Below, one piece after another: positions 29,944 to 41,323 of a stretch of 64,000 nucleotides of DNA. Location: contig NW_020312004.1 of assembly GCF_003144115.1 (NCBI RefSeq), forward strand, positions 773,490 to 837,489. Reading direction: 5' to 3'. The position numbers were made by a program, and so were the translations under genes. The notes beneath the pieces were generated by a model. The model made no database searches. It saw nothing but the letters and a program-made list of their open reading frames with translations, and was not told where the DNA came from. Each line of letters starts with the position of its first letter. Within the stretch, counting starts at the first letter, position 1. The DNA is from Tilletiopsis washingtonensis (Eukaryota > Basidiomycota > Exobasidiomycetes > Entylomatales).

Positions 29944-32709
29944 ATGTCGACGAAGCTCGACGCTCTCATCATCGGCGGTGGCTTTGGCGGTGTGGACTCG
30001 CTGAGTGAGTGCTAGGCGCAGCCGTAGTGGCGGAGGCCGAGGGAAAGGCGAAGCACGGATTGGCTCGCTCTCTGAAGATGAAGCTGCCTGAAGAAAGCTG
30101 CCATGCTGACGCTGAAGCTCCTCTGCACCAGTCCGCCTGCGCAAGGCCGGCTTCAAGGCCAAGATTGTCGAGGCCAGTCCCATCCTCGGCGGCACGTGGA
30201 GGTGAGTGTTGGCGCGTCACGCAGCTGTGTCGGAGGCCTCCTTACTTGCTCTCTCTCTCTTCGCAACGCCCTTGCTGACCCGCTCTCTGTGTCTCCAGCC
30301 TCAACCGCTACCCTGGCGCTCGCGTCGACTCGCCGATTCCGCTATACTGCCTGGACCACGAGGAGATCTGGGAGGACTTCACGTGGTCCGAGGTCTACCC
30401 GGGCTGGAAGGGCATCCGTCACTTCTTCAACCACGCCGACAAGAAGATGCAGATCTCCAAGGACGCCTACTTCAACACGCGCGTCTCCAAGGCGACGTGG
30501 AACGAGAAGAGCAAGACGTGGCACGTCGAGGCGATGGGCAAGGATGGCAAGCTGACGTTCGAGGCCAACTTCCTCATCTCGTGCCTCGGCTTTGCGTCGG
30601 CGCCAATGAACCCATTCGAGGGAGCAGAGACGTTCAAGGGCCAGATCTTCCACACGGGCAACTGGGACGAGAGCGTGGCGCCGGAGGATCTCACTGGCAA
30701 GCGCATCGGCGTCATCGGCACGGGCGCGTCGGGCGTGCAGGTCGCGCAGGAGCTCGGCAAGGTCGCCAGCGAGTTCAAGCTCTTCCAGCGCACACCCAAC
30801 CTCTGCCTGCCCATGGGCCAGGCACAGCTGACGCCCGAGGCACAAGTGGCATTCAAGGCCGTCTACGCCGACATCCTGGAGAAGCGTCGGTGCGTGTTGC
30901 CGCTCTTGCCCACTCCTCCCCCCTCCCCTCGCCTCTCTTTGCCCACCCCTCGCCCCTCCCCTCGCCTCTCTTTGCCCACCCCTCTCCCCTCCCCTCGCCT
31001 CTCTTTGCCCCCACGCTCACCTCCCATCTCTTCTCACAACAGCCACACGTTCGCTGGCTTCCATTACGACTTTGACACGACGACGGACTGGCGGAAGCAG
31101 ACCCCCGAGCAGCGCGAGGCCTTCTTCGAGAAAATCTGGGCGAAGCGTGGGTTCACGTATTGGTTGGGCACTTAGTGAGTGGACGGACGAGTGTTGAGGA
31201 GGTTCTCGGGGGCTGTGGTGGTTGCATTCGCAAGAGGCGTCGCACGACGCGGCGTGCGTTTGACGCGCGTCGCGCCCGCGACCGTGTGTGGCTTGAGATG
31301 AGCGCTGACCCCTCCTCTGTCGTCAGCCAAGACGTCTACTTCAACGAGGAGATCAATCGCGAGTGAGTGGGCCGGCGCGTGGAGAGCGAGAGAGGTGACG
31401 CGTGGCAGGGAGATGCTGCACTTGCATGCCATCGCCGTGTGACTGGCATGCATGCTGACAATGCCTCCGCCGCCCCCACCCCTCCTGCCTACCTCTACCT
31501 ACGTCGATCGCCGCGCACAGGGCCTACAACTTCTGGCAGCGCAAGGTGGCCGAGCGCGTCACGGACCCCAAGAAGCGCGAGCTGCTGGCGCCCAAGGAGC
31601 CCTTCCACACCTTCGGTGCGCTTGTCTTGCTGCCCGTCAGGCTCTCTCTTTTCTGACGCCTGTTGCTCCGCTCGCAGGCACGCGTCGTCCCTCGCTCGAG
31701 CAAAACTACTACGAGGTGCTCAACGACCCCAAGGCGGAGATCATCGACGTGCGCTCCGACCCCATCGTGCGCATCGTGGAGAAGGGCGTGCAGCTCAAGT
31801 CGGGCCGCGTCGTCGAGCTCGACGTGCTCGTCTGCGCCACCGGCTTCGACACGCACAGCGGCGTGTACCGCAAGATCGACATTACCGGCGTCAAGGGGCA
31901 GAAGCTGGCGGACAAGTGGAGCCTCCAGAACGGCGTGTCGAGCAACCTCGGCATGACGATCCGGGGCTTCCCCAATCTCTTCTACGTGCGTACACTCGCT
32001 GCTGCTTGGTCACTCACCCGCTGATGCCTCGTCATCGTCGTCACAGCTCTACGGTGCCCAAGGTCCGTCGCTCCTCGCCCCCCCCCCCCTGGCTCTCCTT
32101 GCTGACGCCTCTCCGCAGCGCCCACGGCCTACTCCAACGGCCCCTCGACGATCGACATTCAGGCCAAGTGGCTGACGCAGACGATGGAGCACATGCGCGA
32201 GAAGAGCATCGCTTCGTTCGACGTCACGCCCGAGGCGGAGAAGGCGTGGTGTGATCGTGTGGAGGAGCTGAGCGCCAAGAGCCTGTTCCACGCCAGTCAG
32301 GGCTGGTACATGGGCCGGTGAGTAGCGCGGCGAGCAGTCAAGAAAGGGGGCAAGCGGCTGATGAGACACGCACAGCAACGTCAAGGGCAAGAAGGCCCAG
32401 CCTCTGAACTACACTGGCGGCATCGTGAGTCCTCCGTCCTTCCCCCTGCCTGTCATCATGTGCTGATGCCTCCTGCTCGTCGTCGTCGTCGTCATCAGCC
32501 GGCCTACATCAAGGAGTGCGTGCTTCTTCGCATCTCTCGCTGCCTCGCTCGCGCTTGTCACCTGCTCACACTCGCCCTCTTCGTCTCGGCAGCCTGGAGG
32601 AGTGCGCAGCACAGGGCTACAAGGGTGAGCCCTGTTTCCCTCTCTTCTCCACTGTCGACCACACACTGACGCTCATCACAAACGCCCAGGCTTCATCCTC
32701 TCGCACTGA
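29944..32709 (+). CDS. Flavin-dependent monooxygenase, Baeyer-Villiger/FMO type
   Basis: Thirteen exons (29944-30004, 30132-30201, 30299-30889, 31043-31174, 31327-31362, 31521-31615, 31678-31985, 32047-32062, 32119-32317, 32376-32424, 32499-32515, 32593-32624, 32690-32709) encode 541 residues. The FAD Rossmann motif (IIGGGFGGVDSL) is at residues ~9-20. The fingerprint FKGQIFHTGNWDE matches the FxGxxxHTxxW signature of class B monooxygenases, and the NADPH motif GTGASGVQ follows. CATGFDTHSG is the usual C-terminal FAD-contact segment. It should oxygenate a ketone or other soft substrate using NADPH and O2; the substrate cannot be told. Exons 8 and 11 are only 16 and 17 bp. No biosynthetic neighbours suggest a cluster. 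Confidence 0.86.
30921..31013 (+). repeat. 33-bp minisatellite inside an intron
   Basis: About 2.8 head-to-tail copies of a 33 bp pyrimidine-rich unit (starting CCCTCCCCTCGCCTC) fill most of the 153 bp intron 30890-31042 of the flavoprotein gene. Copies differ by one or two bases. The C/T composition may help acceptor recognition. Confidence 0.85.
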
Positions 32710-33551
32710 GCCTTCAGCCTGCCTCTCGGCGACTCAACCTCGTCGCCGCCGCGGCCCCTGCTCGCTCTCGACAGCGCACGGGCTCGCTCGACGTGCTGCT
32801 CATCTACGACCTCTACCACTCTGCCTCTGCCTCATCTACTCTACCGACCCGACTCGATGCGATGCGATGCGCCTTTACCCGACGTCAGCTCGCCGTACGC
32901 GGCTGAATGCTACCACTACTCATCACCCCACGTCTTTGCGTCCTCGAGGGCGCTCGACGCGCCTCCGAGCCCACGTGCTGCGCTTCTCTTACCCCACGCC
33001 TCGAATGTGATGACCTCTACTCCTCTCTCGCTGCAGTGCTGCGCTGGAGCGCAAACCGGCCACACGTCATCCGCCGTGAGCGCCGAGATTCAGGAGTTGG
33101 GGCGAGCGGGCGTGGGCTCGGCGGTGCGTGCTGTCGGCGTGGGAAGGGCAGGCGGCGGCGCGCAGGCAGCCGAGAGTCGCGCACGCCGCGCAGCCGCCGC
33201 GATAGCAACTTTTTCCCACGCGGGCCGGCCAGGGCTTCGCCGGCCGCGCGAGCACCGTCAGTGCAGCGGTGCCTCAGCCCAAGTGCAAGCTGAGCGCAGT
33301 CTGCTGCGTGCTTGCTGCTGTGAGAGGCTGCTGCAACTGTGTGTGTGGCAGCCGCCGAGTGCCGCGCGATAACTGAATCCTCCCGCGATGTGAGGTCGCG
33401 CTCCGGCGCCGCCGTGCCCGAAGGCCGTCCGCGTGACTCGCGGCGAAGGCGCGGATGTTGCATCTCAAGCATCGCGCGGCGGCGCGCCTCCTTCCTCTCC
33501 CGCACCCATCTCCACCTGCGAGGCTGCCCTTGCACGTCCTCGCTGTCTGCT
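32710..33551. other. Intergenic region between flavoprotein gene and ILV6
   Basis: An 842 bp gap between two same-strand genes. It should hold the 3' end of the flavoprotein transcript and the ILV6 promoter. Short overlapping frames only; no gene recognised. Confidence 0.45.
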
Positions 33552-34771
33552 ATGGCTGCGCCTCTTGCGCGCACTGCGCTGCGGCCCGCTGCACGCCTCG
33601 TCGCAGCACCGCAGCGCCTCTTCTCCAGCGCCGCGCCGCGCGCCGCGCCCAAGGCCGACGCCGACGCCGACGGCGGGCCCAACGACGGCACGCGCGGCGC
33701 CTCGGCGGCGCTCGAGTACAAGCTCTCGCACCGCCTGCGCAAGCTGCCGCCGCTGCCGAGCCTCGAGCCGCCGACGTTTGATGCGAGCGAGGCGGTGAGC
33801 AACATCCTCTACAACACGCCGCCGCCCAGCAAGCAGCCGTTCAAGCGGTGAGTGCCGCTGCTGCGTCGCCTCGGCGGGGCTGCGTTGTCTGCCGAGCACT
33901 GAGCGCAGCGCCTTGTGCACCCACTCATGCCTCCTCGCTGCAGACACATCCTCAACACGCTCGTCCAGAATGAGCCGGGTGTGCTGTCGCGCGTTGCCGG
34001 CACGCTCGCCGCGCGCGGCTTCAACATCGACTCGCTCGTGGTGTGCGCCACGGAGCACCGCGACCTGTCGCGCATGTGTATCACGCTCCGCGGACAGGAC
34101 GGCGTGGTGGAGCAGATGCGCCGCCAGCTCGAGGACCTCGTGCCCGTGTGGGCCGTGCTCGACTACACGGACACGAGTGTCATCGAGCGCGAGCTCATGC
34201 TCGTCAAGGTGTCCATCCTCGGGCCCGAGTACTTCGAGGACGCGCATGCCGGCCTGGCCGGTGCGCAAAGTCGTCCTGCGCCCGAGCTCGTCTCGGAGCG
34301 CGAGACGGATGCTGAGCTCGCGGCCGGCGCCGGCGGCGCGTCGCACCCGCCGCCGCTGACGCCTACGGAGGCGCTGCGCGTCAAGTATGACCACATGCGC
34401 TCCATCGTCGCGCTTGCTGAGCAATTCAAGGGCAACGTCGTCGACATCAGCTCGACGGCCGTCATCATCGAGGTCTCGGGCAAGACGAGCCGCTGCGACG
34501 CTTTCCTGAAGCTCGTGCGGCCGTTTGGCGTGCTGGAGTGTGCCCGCAGTGGTGAGTCTCTGGCGTGCGCGCGCAGGAAGCGTCTGCGAACAGCAACGTG
34601 TCGGCTTGCTGCCAGGCGATGCGCGATGTTGCGTGCATTCAGCTGACACTGCTCCACCCAGGCACGATGGTGCTGCCGCGCTCTCCCATCACATCTGCAT
34701 GGACGGGCTCGGAGGACATGACAGAAGAGGAGCGCGCCGAGGTCGACGCCAGCCTGCTGCCCCCCGGCTAA
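33552..34771 (+). CDS. ILV6: Acetolactate synthase regulatory (small) subunit Ilv6
   Basis: Three exons (33552-33847, 33944-34551, 34662-34771) encode 337 residues. The first ~35 residues are Arg/Ala/Ser-rich without acids, a typical mitochondrial presequence. The ACT domain begins at exon 2 (HILNTLVQNEPGVLSRVAGT, then GFNIDSLVV) and a second regulatory domain follows (VKVSILGPEYF, IVALAEQFKGNVVDIS, then VRPFGVLECARSG). Ilv6 binds the catalytic subunit Ilv2 in mitochondria, stimulates it and confers valine feedback in branched-chain amino-acid synthesis. An Ala/Gly-rich insertion of about 45 residues separates the domains, as is common in fungi. It converges on the TSC10 gene. Confidence 0.94.
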
Positions 34772-34853
34772 GCGCAAGCTGGCCGATGCTAGCAGGCAGA
34801 CGCACGCGTGGCTGCGGGGTCGGCGCGCAGCAGGGAAATGCGACTTATTGGCT

Positions 34854-34901
34854 GTCCCGAGGCTTTAGACAGACGGAGTCCCGAGGCTTTAGACAGACGG
34901 A
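34854..34901. repeat. 24-bp perfect tandem duplication
   Basis: Two exact adjacent copies of a 24 bp unit (starting GTCCCGAGGCTTTAGAC) lie in the 210 bp gap between the convergent ILV6 and TSC10 genes. Confidence 0.9.
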
Positions 34902-34981
34902 GTGTGGAAGACAGCCCACGACCGCCACGGCGCAATGAGTCCTTGGCATCTGTCTGCATTGGTGACGCCGCGCGGCCTCAG

Positions 34982-36344
34982 TCATCGAGGTGCCACGCCG
35001 CCGTTCAGGCCGAGCTCCCTGTAGTGCTCCGCGCGGTGCTTCTTGATCAGCGCGTCTGCCTCGAAGATGCGCCAGAGCGGAATGCCGATCTGGGCACGAC
35101 GCTACGGCATCAGCTTCGCACGGGCGCCGGAAAGCTGCGAGCGACTCACCGCGCCAATGAAGCCCTTCAGTCGGTCCATCAGCCAGCCGTTTCCCGGGCC
35201 GCTGCCCAGGGCGCTCGCACGGAAGAGCTCAGACTGGAAGTCCGTGGTGATGAAGTACTGGTTCTTCTCCAGGCCTGCGACGGCGCATGGTCAGTCCTGG
35301 TATCCGCACGCGGCTGCGGCGCACCGGCTCGGCGCACCTCTCAGCAGACCCTTGGCACACGCCGCGGGCGAGAGGCCGTCCTTCTCGCCGTCGCCTTCGA
35401 TCTGCACCGTGAGCTTCGGCTTCGTCTCGTTCTCGCGCGTGTACCCCGGGCTGAGGATCGTGCCCGGAAAGTACGCGTGCACAGAGATGCCGTACAGCTG
35501 GAGCTCCGAGCGCAGGCAGTCGGCCAGGCCCTTGATGGCGTGCTTGGCCGGCGAGTACTGCGAGTAGCCCACGAGACCCATGAAGCCCAGCGTCGACGAG
35601 ACCAGTACGATCTTGCCGCCGGTCTGTCCTGACTTTGCGTATGCCTGTGCCGCAGCCTGTTCGATTGCTGGCCGTCAGGCTCTTGCGCACGGGCGCAAGG
35701 GCCGCCTTGCCGTAGACTCACGTGGCTCATGCCCGCGGCGGTGAAGTAGTCGGTGTCCATGCCCTCGCGGAACATGTGCTCCGTCTGCTCGATGAACCAG
35801 CCGGGGCGCGCGGCGCCGGCGCAGCAGAAGACGGCGTCGGGCACGCGGTGGGCCGGCGCCGCTGCGTCGGTGCTGGCTGAAGTGGGCGCGTGGGCCGCAG
35901 CCTGCTCCGTGGCCTGCGCAAGCGCCTTCTGGCAGCCTGCAAAGCTGACGAGGTCGGCCGAGATGGCCTGCACGAACTGCGGAGGTGCGATGCAAGCGGC
36001 CTGAGCGGGTCCAGAGTGCGTCAGCAAGGCCGAGCCACCGTCCGCACTCGAGCATGCTCGACGGCCAGAGCCGCACGCACCTGGACGCGCGCCTTTGCCT
36101 GATCGAGGCGCTCCTGGTTGCGCGCCACGAGCGTCACGCTGGCGCCACGGCTGGCCAGCAGCTCGGCGAGCGCCAGGCCGAGGCCGGAGCTGCCGCCGGT
36201 GATGAGGACATGCTTGCCGGCCGGCTGCCAGCGGCGCGTGCTGGCGAAGGAGAACATGAGGAGCGCGGCGAGCGGCAGCGGCAGCAGCACGGCGAGCAGA
36301 GACAGCGGCGGCCACGGCACTTGCAGCGGCAGCGACAGGGGCAT
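34982..36344 (-). CDS. TSC10: 3-ketodihydrosphingosine reductase Tsc10/KDSR
   Basis: Exons 36344-36081, 36000-35722, 35656-35338, 35274-35150 and 35089-34982 encode 364 residues. Tsc10 reduces 3-ketosphinganine with NADPH in the second step of sphingolipid synthesis on the ER. An N-terminal hydrophobic anchor (residues ~12-35) precedes the short-chain dehydrogenase fold: cofactor motif TGGSSGLGLA, then VFCCAGAARPG, the catalytic Ser in VLVSSTLGFMG and the YSPAK (YxxxK) pair. A C-terminal hydrophobic/basic segment follows. The acceptor of intron 1 is placed at 36001 because a branch-like CTGAC lies upstream; an alternative in-frame acceptor about 24 bp further on would remove eight residues. 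It is divergent from EXO1. Confidence 0.88.
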
Positions 36345-36656
36345 GGCCTAGCGGCAGCGGCAGGCAGCGGTGGGAGGTGCGGGGGTCGAGAACGAGCGGC
36401 AGGCGGCGCGCGGGATGCGCGAGAGAGCAGCTGGAGCAGAGTCAGGCCGCGGCACGATGATGGCGCCAGACGCGCGCGTGAGCTTCTTGACGCGCTTCTC
36501 CACGCGCCGCGGCCCGCTGCCGCACCCGCCGCACGCCGGCCGTCCAACACCCGCACCACCACCTCCATCCCACTCGCGCCGCCGCACCTGCCCGCCGGCA
36601 GCACTGCACGCCCCCTCGCCCGCACCGGCTGCGCGCACAGCCCCGGCCCGGCCACG
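36345..36656. other. Divergent intergenic region TSC10 / EXO1
   Basis: A 312 bp gap between two divergent start codons; C-rich toward EXO1. It should contain both promoters. No gene seen. Confidence 0.4.
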
Positions 36657-39363
36657 ATGGGCATCAGCGGCCTGCTGCCGGCGCTCAAGGACGTGCAGGT
36701 CACGCGCCACATCTCCGCCTACCGCGGCCAGACGCTCGGCATCGACGCCTACGTCTGGCTGCACCGCGGCGCGTACGGCTGTGCACAGAAGCTCGTGCTC
36801 GGCGAGCGCACCGATGCGTGAGTGCTGCACTGGGCAGGGCTGGGGGATGTGCAGTGGACGCGGGCCGCACATGCGATGCGCAGGTCGCTCTGCCGGACCT
36901 GGCACCTAATCGCACGGAGCTGGCTTCCCGTCTCTAGCCTGCATCGTGCTGACTCGCATCGCAGCTACATCAACTACTCCATGGCGCGCATTCGCATGCT
37001 GCGTCACCATGGCGTGGAGCCGTACATCGTCTTTGATGGCGACCGGCTGCCCGCAAAGAGCCGCACGGAGGAGGGCCGCGAGGCGTGAGTACTGATTGCG
37101 GATTCCCAGCGTGCGTCCGTCAAGTGCTCACCGCAGCGCTGCAGGCGGCGAGCCGAGAGCCAGGCGCGCGCCAGGCAGCTGCTGGCCGAGGGCAAGGACA
37201 AGATGGCCCACGACATCTTTGCCAAATGCGTCGACGTGACGCCAGAGATGGCCTACCAGCTCATCAAGGCACTGCGCCGCGAGAAGGTCGCCTACATCGT
37301 GGCGCCCTACGAGGCCGACGCGCAGCTGGCCTATCTGGAGCGCTGCAACGTCATCGACGCCGTGGTGACGGAGGACTCGGACCTGCTGGTGTTTGGTTGC
37401 CGCACAGTGAGCTTCTCTCCTCTGCAAAGCGCGCGCTGCAAAGCTGAGCCCAGCTCCACAGGTGCTGTACAAGCTTGACGTCAATGGCTCGTGCGTAGAG
37501 CTGCGCCATGACCGACTGGCGTCGAGCCACGGCCTGCCGCTGCATGGCTTCACCGAGTCGCAGTTCCGCCAGATGGCCATCCTGAGCGGCTGTGACTATC
37601 TCGACTCGATCCCTGGTGAGCACTGATGCTACTGCAGCGCGCGCCCGGCTGAACTCATGCTGGTTCTCAGGAATGGGCCTGAAGACTGCGCACCGCCTTC
37701 TCCGCAAGTACCAGACGGTGCCGAAGCTCCTGCAGGCGGTGCGCATGGAGGGCATGCGCGTGCCTGAGACGTACCACGAGGACTTGTGAGTCATCTCTCC
37801 TGCCAGGCTGCTGATGCGCAAGCTGAGGCCAGCACCCGCAGTGCCACCGCCGAGCGCACCTTCGTCTTCCAGCGCGTCTTTGCGCGTGCGCCAGATGGCA
37901 GCGTTCAGATCGTCACCCTCTCTCCGCTGCTGGCGGCCGATGGCGCGGCAGTAGACGCTGACCCGTGCATCGGAGCTCCCATGAGCTGCGAGGAGGCGCG
38001 CGGCATTGCGGATGGTAACATCGATCCAATCAGCCGCCGCGCTATGGTCGACCTCATGCCGTCCACGAGCGACGAACCAGCAAAGCCGGCAGGTGCCACA
38101 GCCCGCCGCCCTAGTCGGCCCGCTCAGGCTGGCCCGCCGCCCGCAGCACAGCGCGGCATCGCACAGTTCTTCGCCAAGACCTCCGCCAGCCAGCGTCCCG
38201 CGCAGGCTTCCAGCGGGCCTTCCGGCTTTGTCGCCTCGTCCGCGTCACCACTCAAGCCGCGATCGCTCAACGCACCAGACGACCCCGTCGCGTCTCGCGC
38301 ACAGCCCGCATTGCGTCGCAGTGCAGCTCAATGCCTTGCGCTGTACGCCGATGGCTCCGACAGCGAGCCTTTGGCGACTGGCACGCGGAGCAAGTTCTTC
38401 AAGCTCAAGAGCTCTCCCACGCGCGCCTCGCCCGAGTCTCGCAGCCCAGAGCCGCAGGACATTGCTTCGTCCAGCCCCGGTCCGACAGGCGAGGACGACG
38501 CCGAGGTCGAGGCGCTGTACGCCAGCGGCTTCTCACAGCTGCAGAACGTATCATCCTCGGCACCCAGCGCAGATGCTGGCACCATGGGCGGCATGCTCAG
38601 CCGCATCGATGCTGGCGACCGCGCTCGGCTCGTGTCGGAAGGCGGCGGTCATGACGGAGCGATCTCGAGCCCGGAATCGGTCTCTGCCAGGAGTGACGAT
38701 GGCACGAGACCCTGGGCGCGCGGCTCGCCGCCCACGCCGGACCCGCTGGACGCCTCGCCGACTCGGGCTGCTGCGCATCGCCGCACGAGCAAGAGCAAGG
38801 CTTCGACCGCATCAGTTCTGGGCGAGAGCCGGATGGCAAACGCATCTGCGCTGCCGCTGCACTTGTCCTTCGCCGCCATCCCCGACGAGGCAGACGAGGC
38901 TCCGCTTGCGCAAGCAGGCGACTCTCTCCGCTCGCGCTTCACTTTCGCAGCGGCCGACGAGGGCGGCGATGCGACGCTCCTCGGCGTGGCGACCGCTGGA
39001 AGCAAGCGCAAGCTCGAGCTCTGTTCGCCGGGTGCCGCCGTCCAGAGCCCCGCGCTCCTGCCTGAGCAGCAGTCGAAGCGCACCAAGAACGGCATGCAGC
39101 TGAAGCGCACAGCCTCGCTGGGATTCGGCACTTCTCCGTCTCCAGGTGCTGCAGGCGCCAGTGCGCCGCTGCTGCGGCGCCACGTGTCGGCGACGACGCC
39201 GTCGAGGCCGCCGCTCGTCGGCGCCTCTTCGCGCACTGCTGTGCCGCGCCCCGCCGAGGCGTCGTCTTCGCGCAAGAAGAAGCAGAGCGTCCTGCCTATG
39301 ACTACGACGTCTCCCGGATGCACCACGTCCAACTCGCTCTGGGCGCAGTTTGCGCGCCGCTAA
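36657..39363 (+). CDS. EXO1: 5'-3' exonuclease Exo1 (FEN1/XPG family)
   Basis: Six exons (36657-36817, 36965-37084, 37145-37406, 37462-37615, 37671-37785, 37842-39363) encode 777 residues. Exo1 resects DNA ends and excises strands in mismatch repair. The nuclease N-domain starts MGISGLLPALKDV and has the metal-binding acids in GIDAYVWLH, VFDGDRLPAK, YEADAQLAYL and TEDSDLLVFG. The I-domain with SGCDYLDSIPGMG and the helix-hairpin-helix follows. After the FVFQRVF segment, the ~430-residue tail is Ser/Pro-rich and disordered, as in other Exo1 proteins. It contains a textbook PCNA-binding motif QRGIAQFF at 38149-38172. All catalytic residues are retained. Confidence 0.93.
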
Positions 39364-39603
39364 GGCCGTCCTGCGCACCTCAAGAGCCCCGCCACCACAG
39401 CTGATCCCGCCACGTTCGCCCACGAGATACCTCACCCATCAATGTCCGAGCCCCGCATGCCTCTGCATCGCCCCTTCCATCTGCGTCACCATCAATCAAG
39501 CCCTCGTGTTGCATCTTGCATCGGCCGTGCGTGCGCCTGCGGCCTGACTGACGTCTAGCAAGAGAGTGCATTGGCGGCACTGCTGTGCGCTGGCAATGCC
39601 GCA

Positions 39604-40777
39604 TCAGAACGTCTCCTCCTCGTCGCCGAGAAGTGCGGCCTGGGAAGGGTGTGAGCCAGGAGACGCGTCGCGCCCGCGACTGCACCAACTCACCTCGCCG
39701 CCTTCCGGCACCTCGAAACCCTCCTCCGTCGAGTACAGCACGGCCTGAATCTGCTTGAGCGTGTCGAGCTCCAGAGCTGCCTCCTCGCCGCCGCCTTCCA
39801 GCACCTCGAAGCGCTGCTGCACGAGCACCTCGATGTCCCGCAGCTGTGCGCGGTGAATGAGCAATCCGCAGAGTACGCGCGGCACGCTACTCGGACGCAC
39901 CTTGGCAAAGTAGAAGTCGCGCTCCTTCTCCAGCGAGTCGACGCTCAGCTTCATCTCGTCCATCTGGCCCGTGAGGTTGAGGATCTCCTCCTCCATGCCC
40001 TTCTGCTGCCGCCCGGCCGCTGGTGCCGCGCGCACCGGTGCCCGGACCGGCGCACGCGCCGCCGCCGGGGCAGCCGCACGCACTGGCGCACGCGCGGCAG
40101 CGCGAGGCGCCGCCGCCGACGTGCGCGCCACGCCGACGGACACCGCACCCAGCAGCGGTGGTGGCGCAGCAGCGGCGCCGCCCCGCCGCGCCTCGGCGTC
40201 GTAGACCTCGCCGGGCGAGTGCGTGTCCCAGTACTTCTTCAGCCACTGCAGGAACTCGAGGTTGTCCCTGCGACGAGAGCGTCAGGACGAGCAGGACGCG
40301 CAGCGTCGCAAGAGCAACGCACTGCATCTTGCATCGCACCAGCCGCTCGACGGGGATGGGCTGTGCCAGCGAGTCAGCACGAGCTGCAGAGAACGCAGCG
40401 GGCAGCACGCACCTTGTCGATCTTATTCCGCTTGAAGGCCTCCTGCAGCACCTTGTAGTTGGCCAGGTACTCGTACTCGGCCCGCGCCGCAAAGTTGACC
40501 TTGCCGAGCGGCACATTGCCGTAGATGGAGTCGATGACCTGCGTGTACGCGGCGCCTGGAAAGAGGCGTCAGTGCTGCGGCAGCTCTGCGGCATGCTCGC
40601 GGCCCCGAGGCAAGAGGGCGACGTGCGAGCCAGCAGGGCCGGCGCCCCGTGCCAGCGCTGCGCCGGACTGAGAGGCCGAGCGCCTGACTCACCGCTACCG
40701 CACTGCTCGACCTTGGTGTACTGGATCTGCAGCAGCTCGTTGAGCCACTGGATGAGCTCTGTGCGCGACTCTCCCAT
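39604..40777 (-). CDS. BIM1: EB1-family microtubule plus-end protein (Bim1/Mal3)
   Basis: Exons 40777-40693, 40555-40413, 40360-40323, 40267-39901, 39843-39694 and 39639-39604 encode 272 residues. The N-terminal calponin-homology domain (RTELIQWLNELLQIQYTKVE, then YTQVIDSIYGNVPLGKVNF, PIPVERLVRCKMQDNLEFLQ) binds growing microtubule ends. An Ala/Arg/Pro-rich linker with near-repeats (RAAAPAAARAPVRAPVRAAP) follows. The EB1 coiled-coil/EBH region (MKLSVDSLEKERDFYFAKLRDIEVLVQ) mediates dimerisation and cargo binding. The protein ends DEEETF, an acidic tail closed by an aromatic residue, reminiscent of the EEY/F tails read by CAP-Gly domains. One exon is 38 bp and one 36 bp. Confidence 0.92.
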
Positions 40778-41323
40778 CGTGTGCGGTGGTTGAGGGTGAG
40801 GCGGGTTAAGGGTGTTGAGGTGGTGCGCAAAGAGGCGCGAACCGCGCGCGGCGTCGTTCAGCCGAGCCCTGTGAGCTGCTGCTGCTGGCGCGGCGCGGCG
40901 GACACAGCAGAGCTGGCGCAGCAGAGCGAAGAGGCGGCGGCCGCGCGCGCGCGCGGCGCGCGGCGGCGGCGGCAGCTGCGGCCGCGCCGCGCGCGTGTGT
41001 GCTTCTCGGCGCACGGGGCGCCCAAGACGCGTCCAAACAAACACGCCGCGCGCGGCGCCAGCGCCGGCAGCGGGCACCTGTCACAGCATCCTGCACTGAT
41101 CACTCCTCGCGAGAGCCATCAAGCGCCACAGTCAGAGCATGGCTGGCGTGATACAGGCCCGACGGCGAGGAGTGCAGCGCTGCTGCAGCTCAAGGGCGCG
41201 GCGGCGCGTTCTCACACGGCAGCACGAGCCGCGCCGCCCGCAGAGGGCCAGAGTCTGCAAGCTTGCAGACTGCCTCCCGACACGATCATCGATCTGTTCA
41301 TGGCCGGTGACAGTCTAATGGTA
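40778..41323. other. Intergenic region between AN1-finger gene and EB1 gene
   Basis: A 546 bp gap between two minus-strand genes; the centre (about 40920-41000) is a dense CG-dinucleotide block. It should hold the EB1 promoter and the 3' end of nothing else, since the AN1 gene ends at 41324. No gene recognised. Confidence 0.4.
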
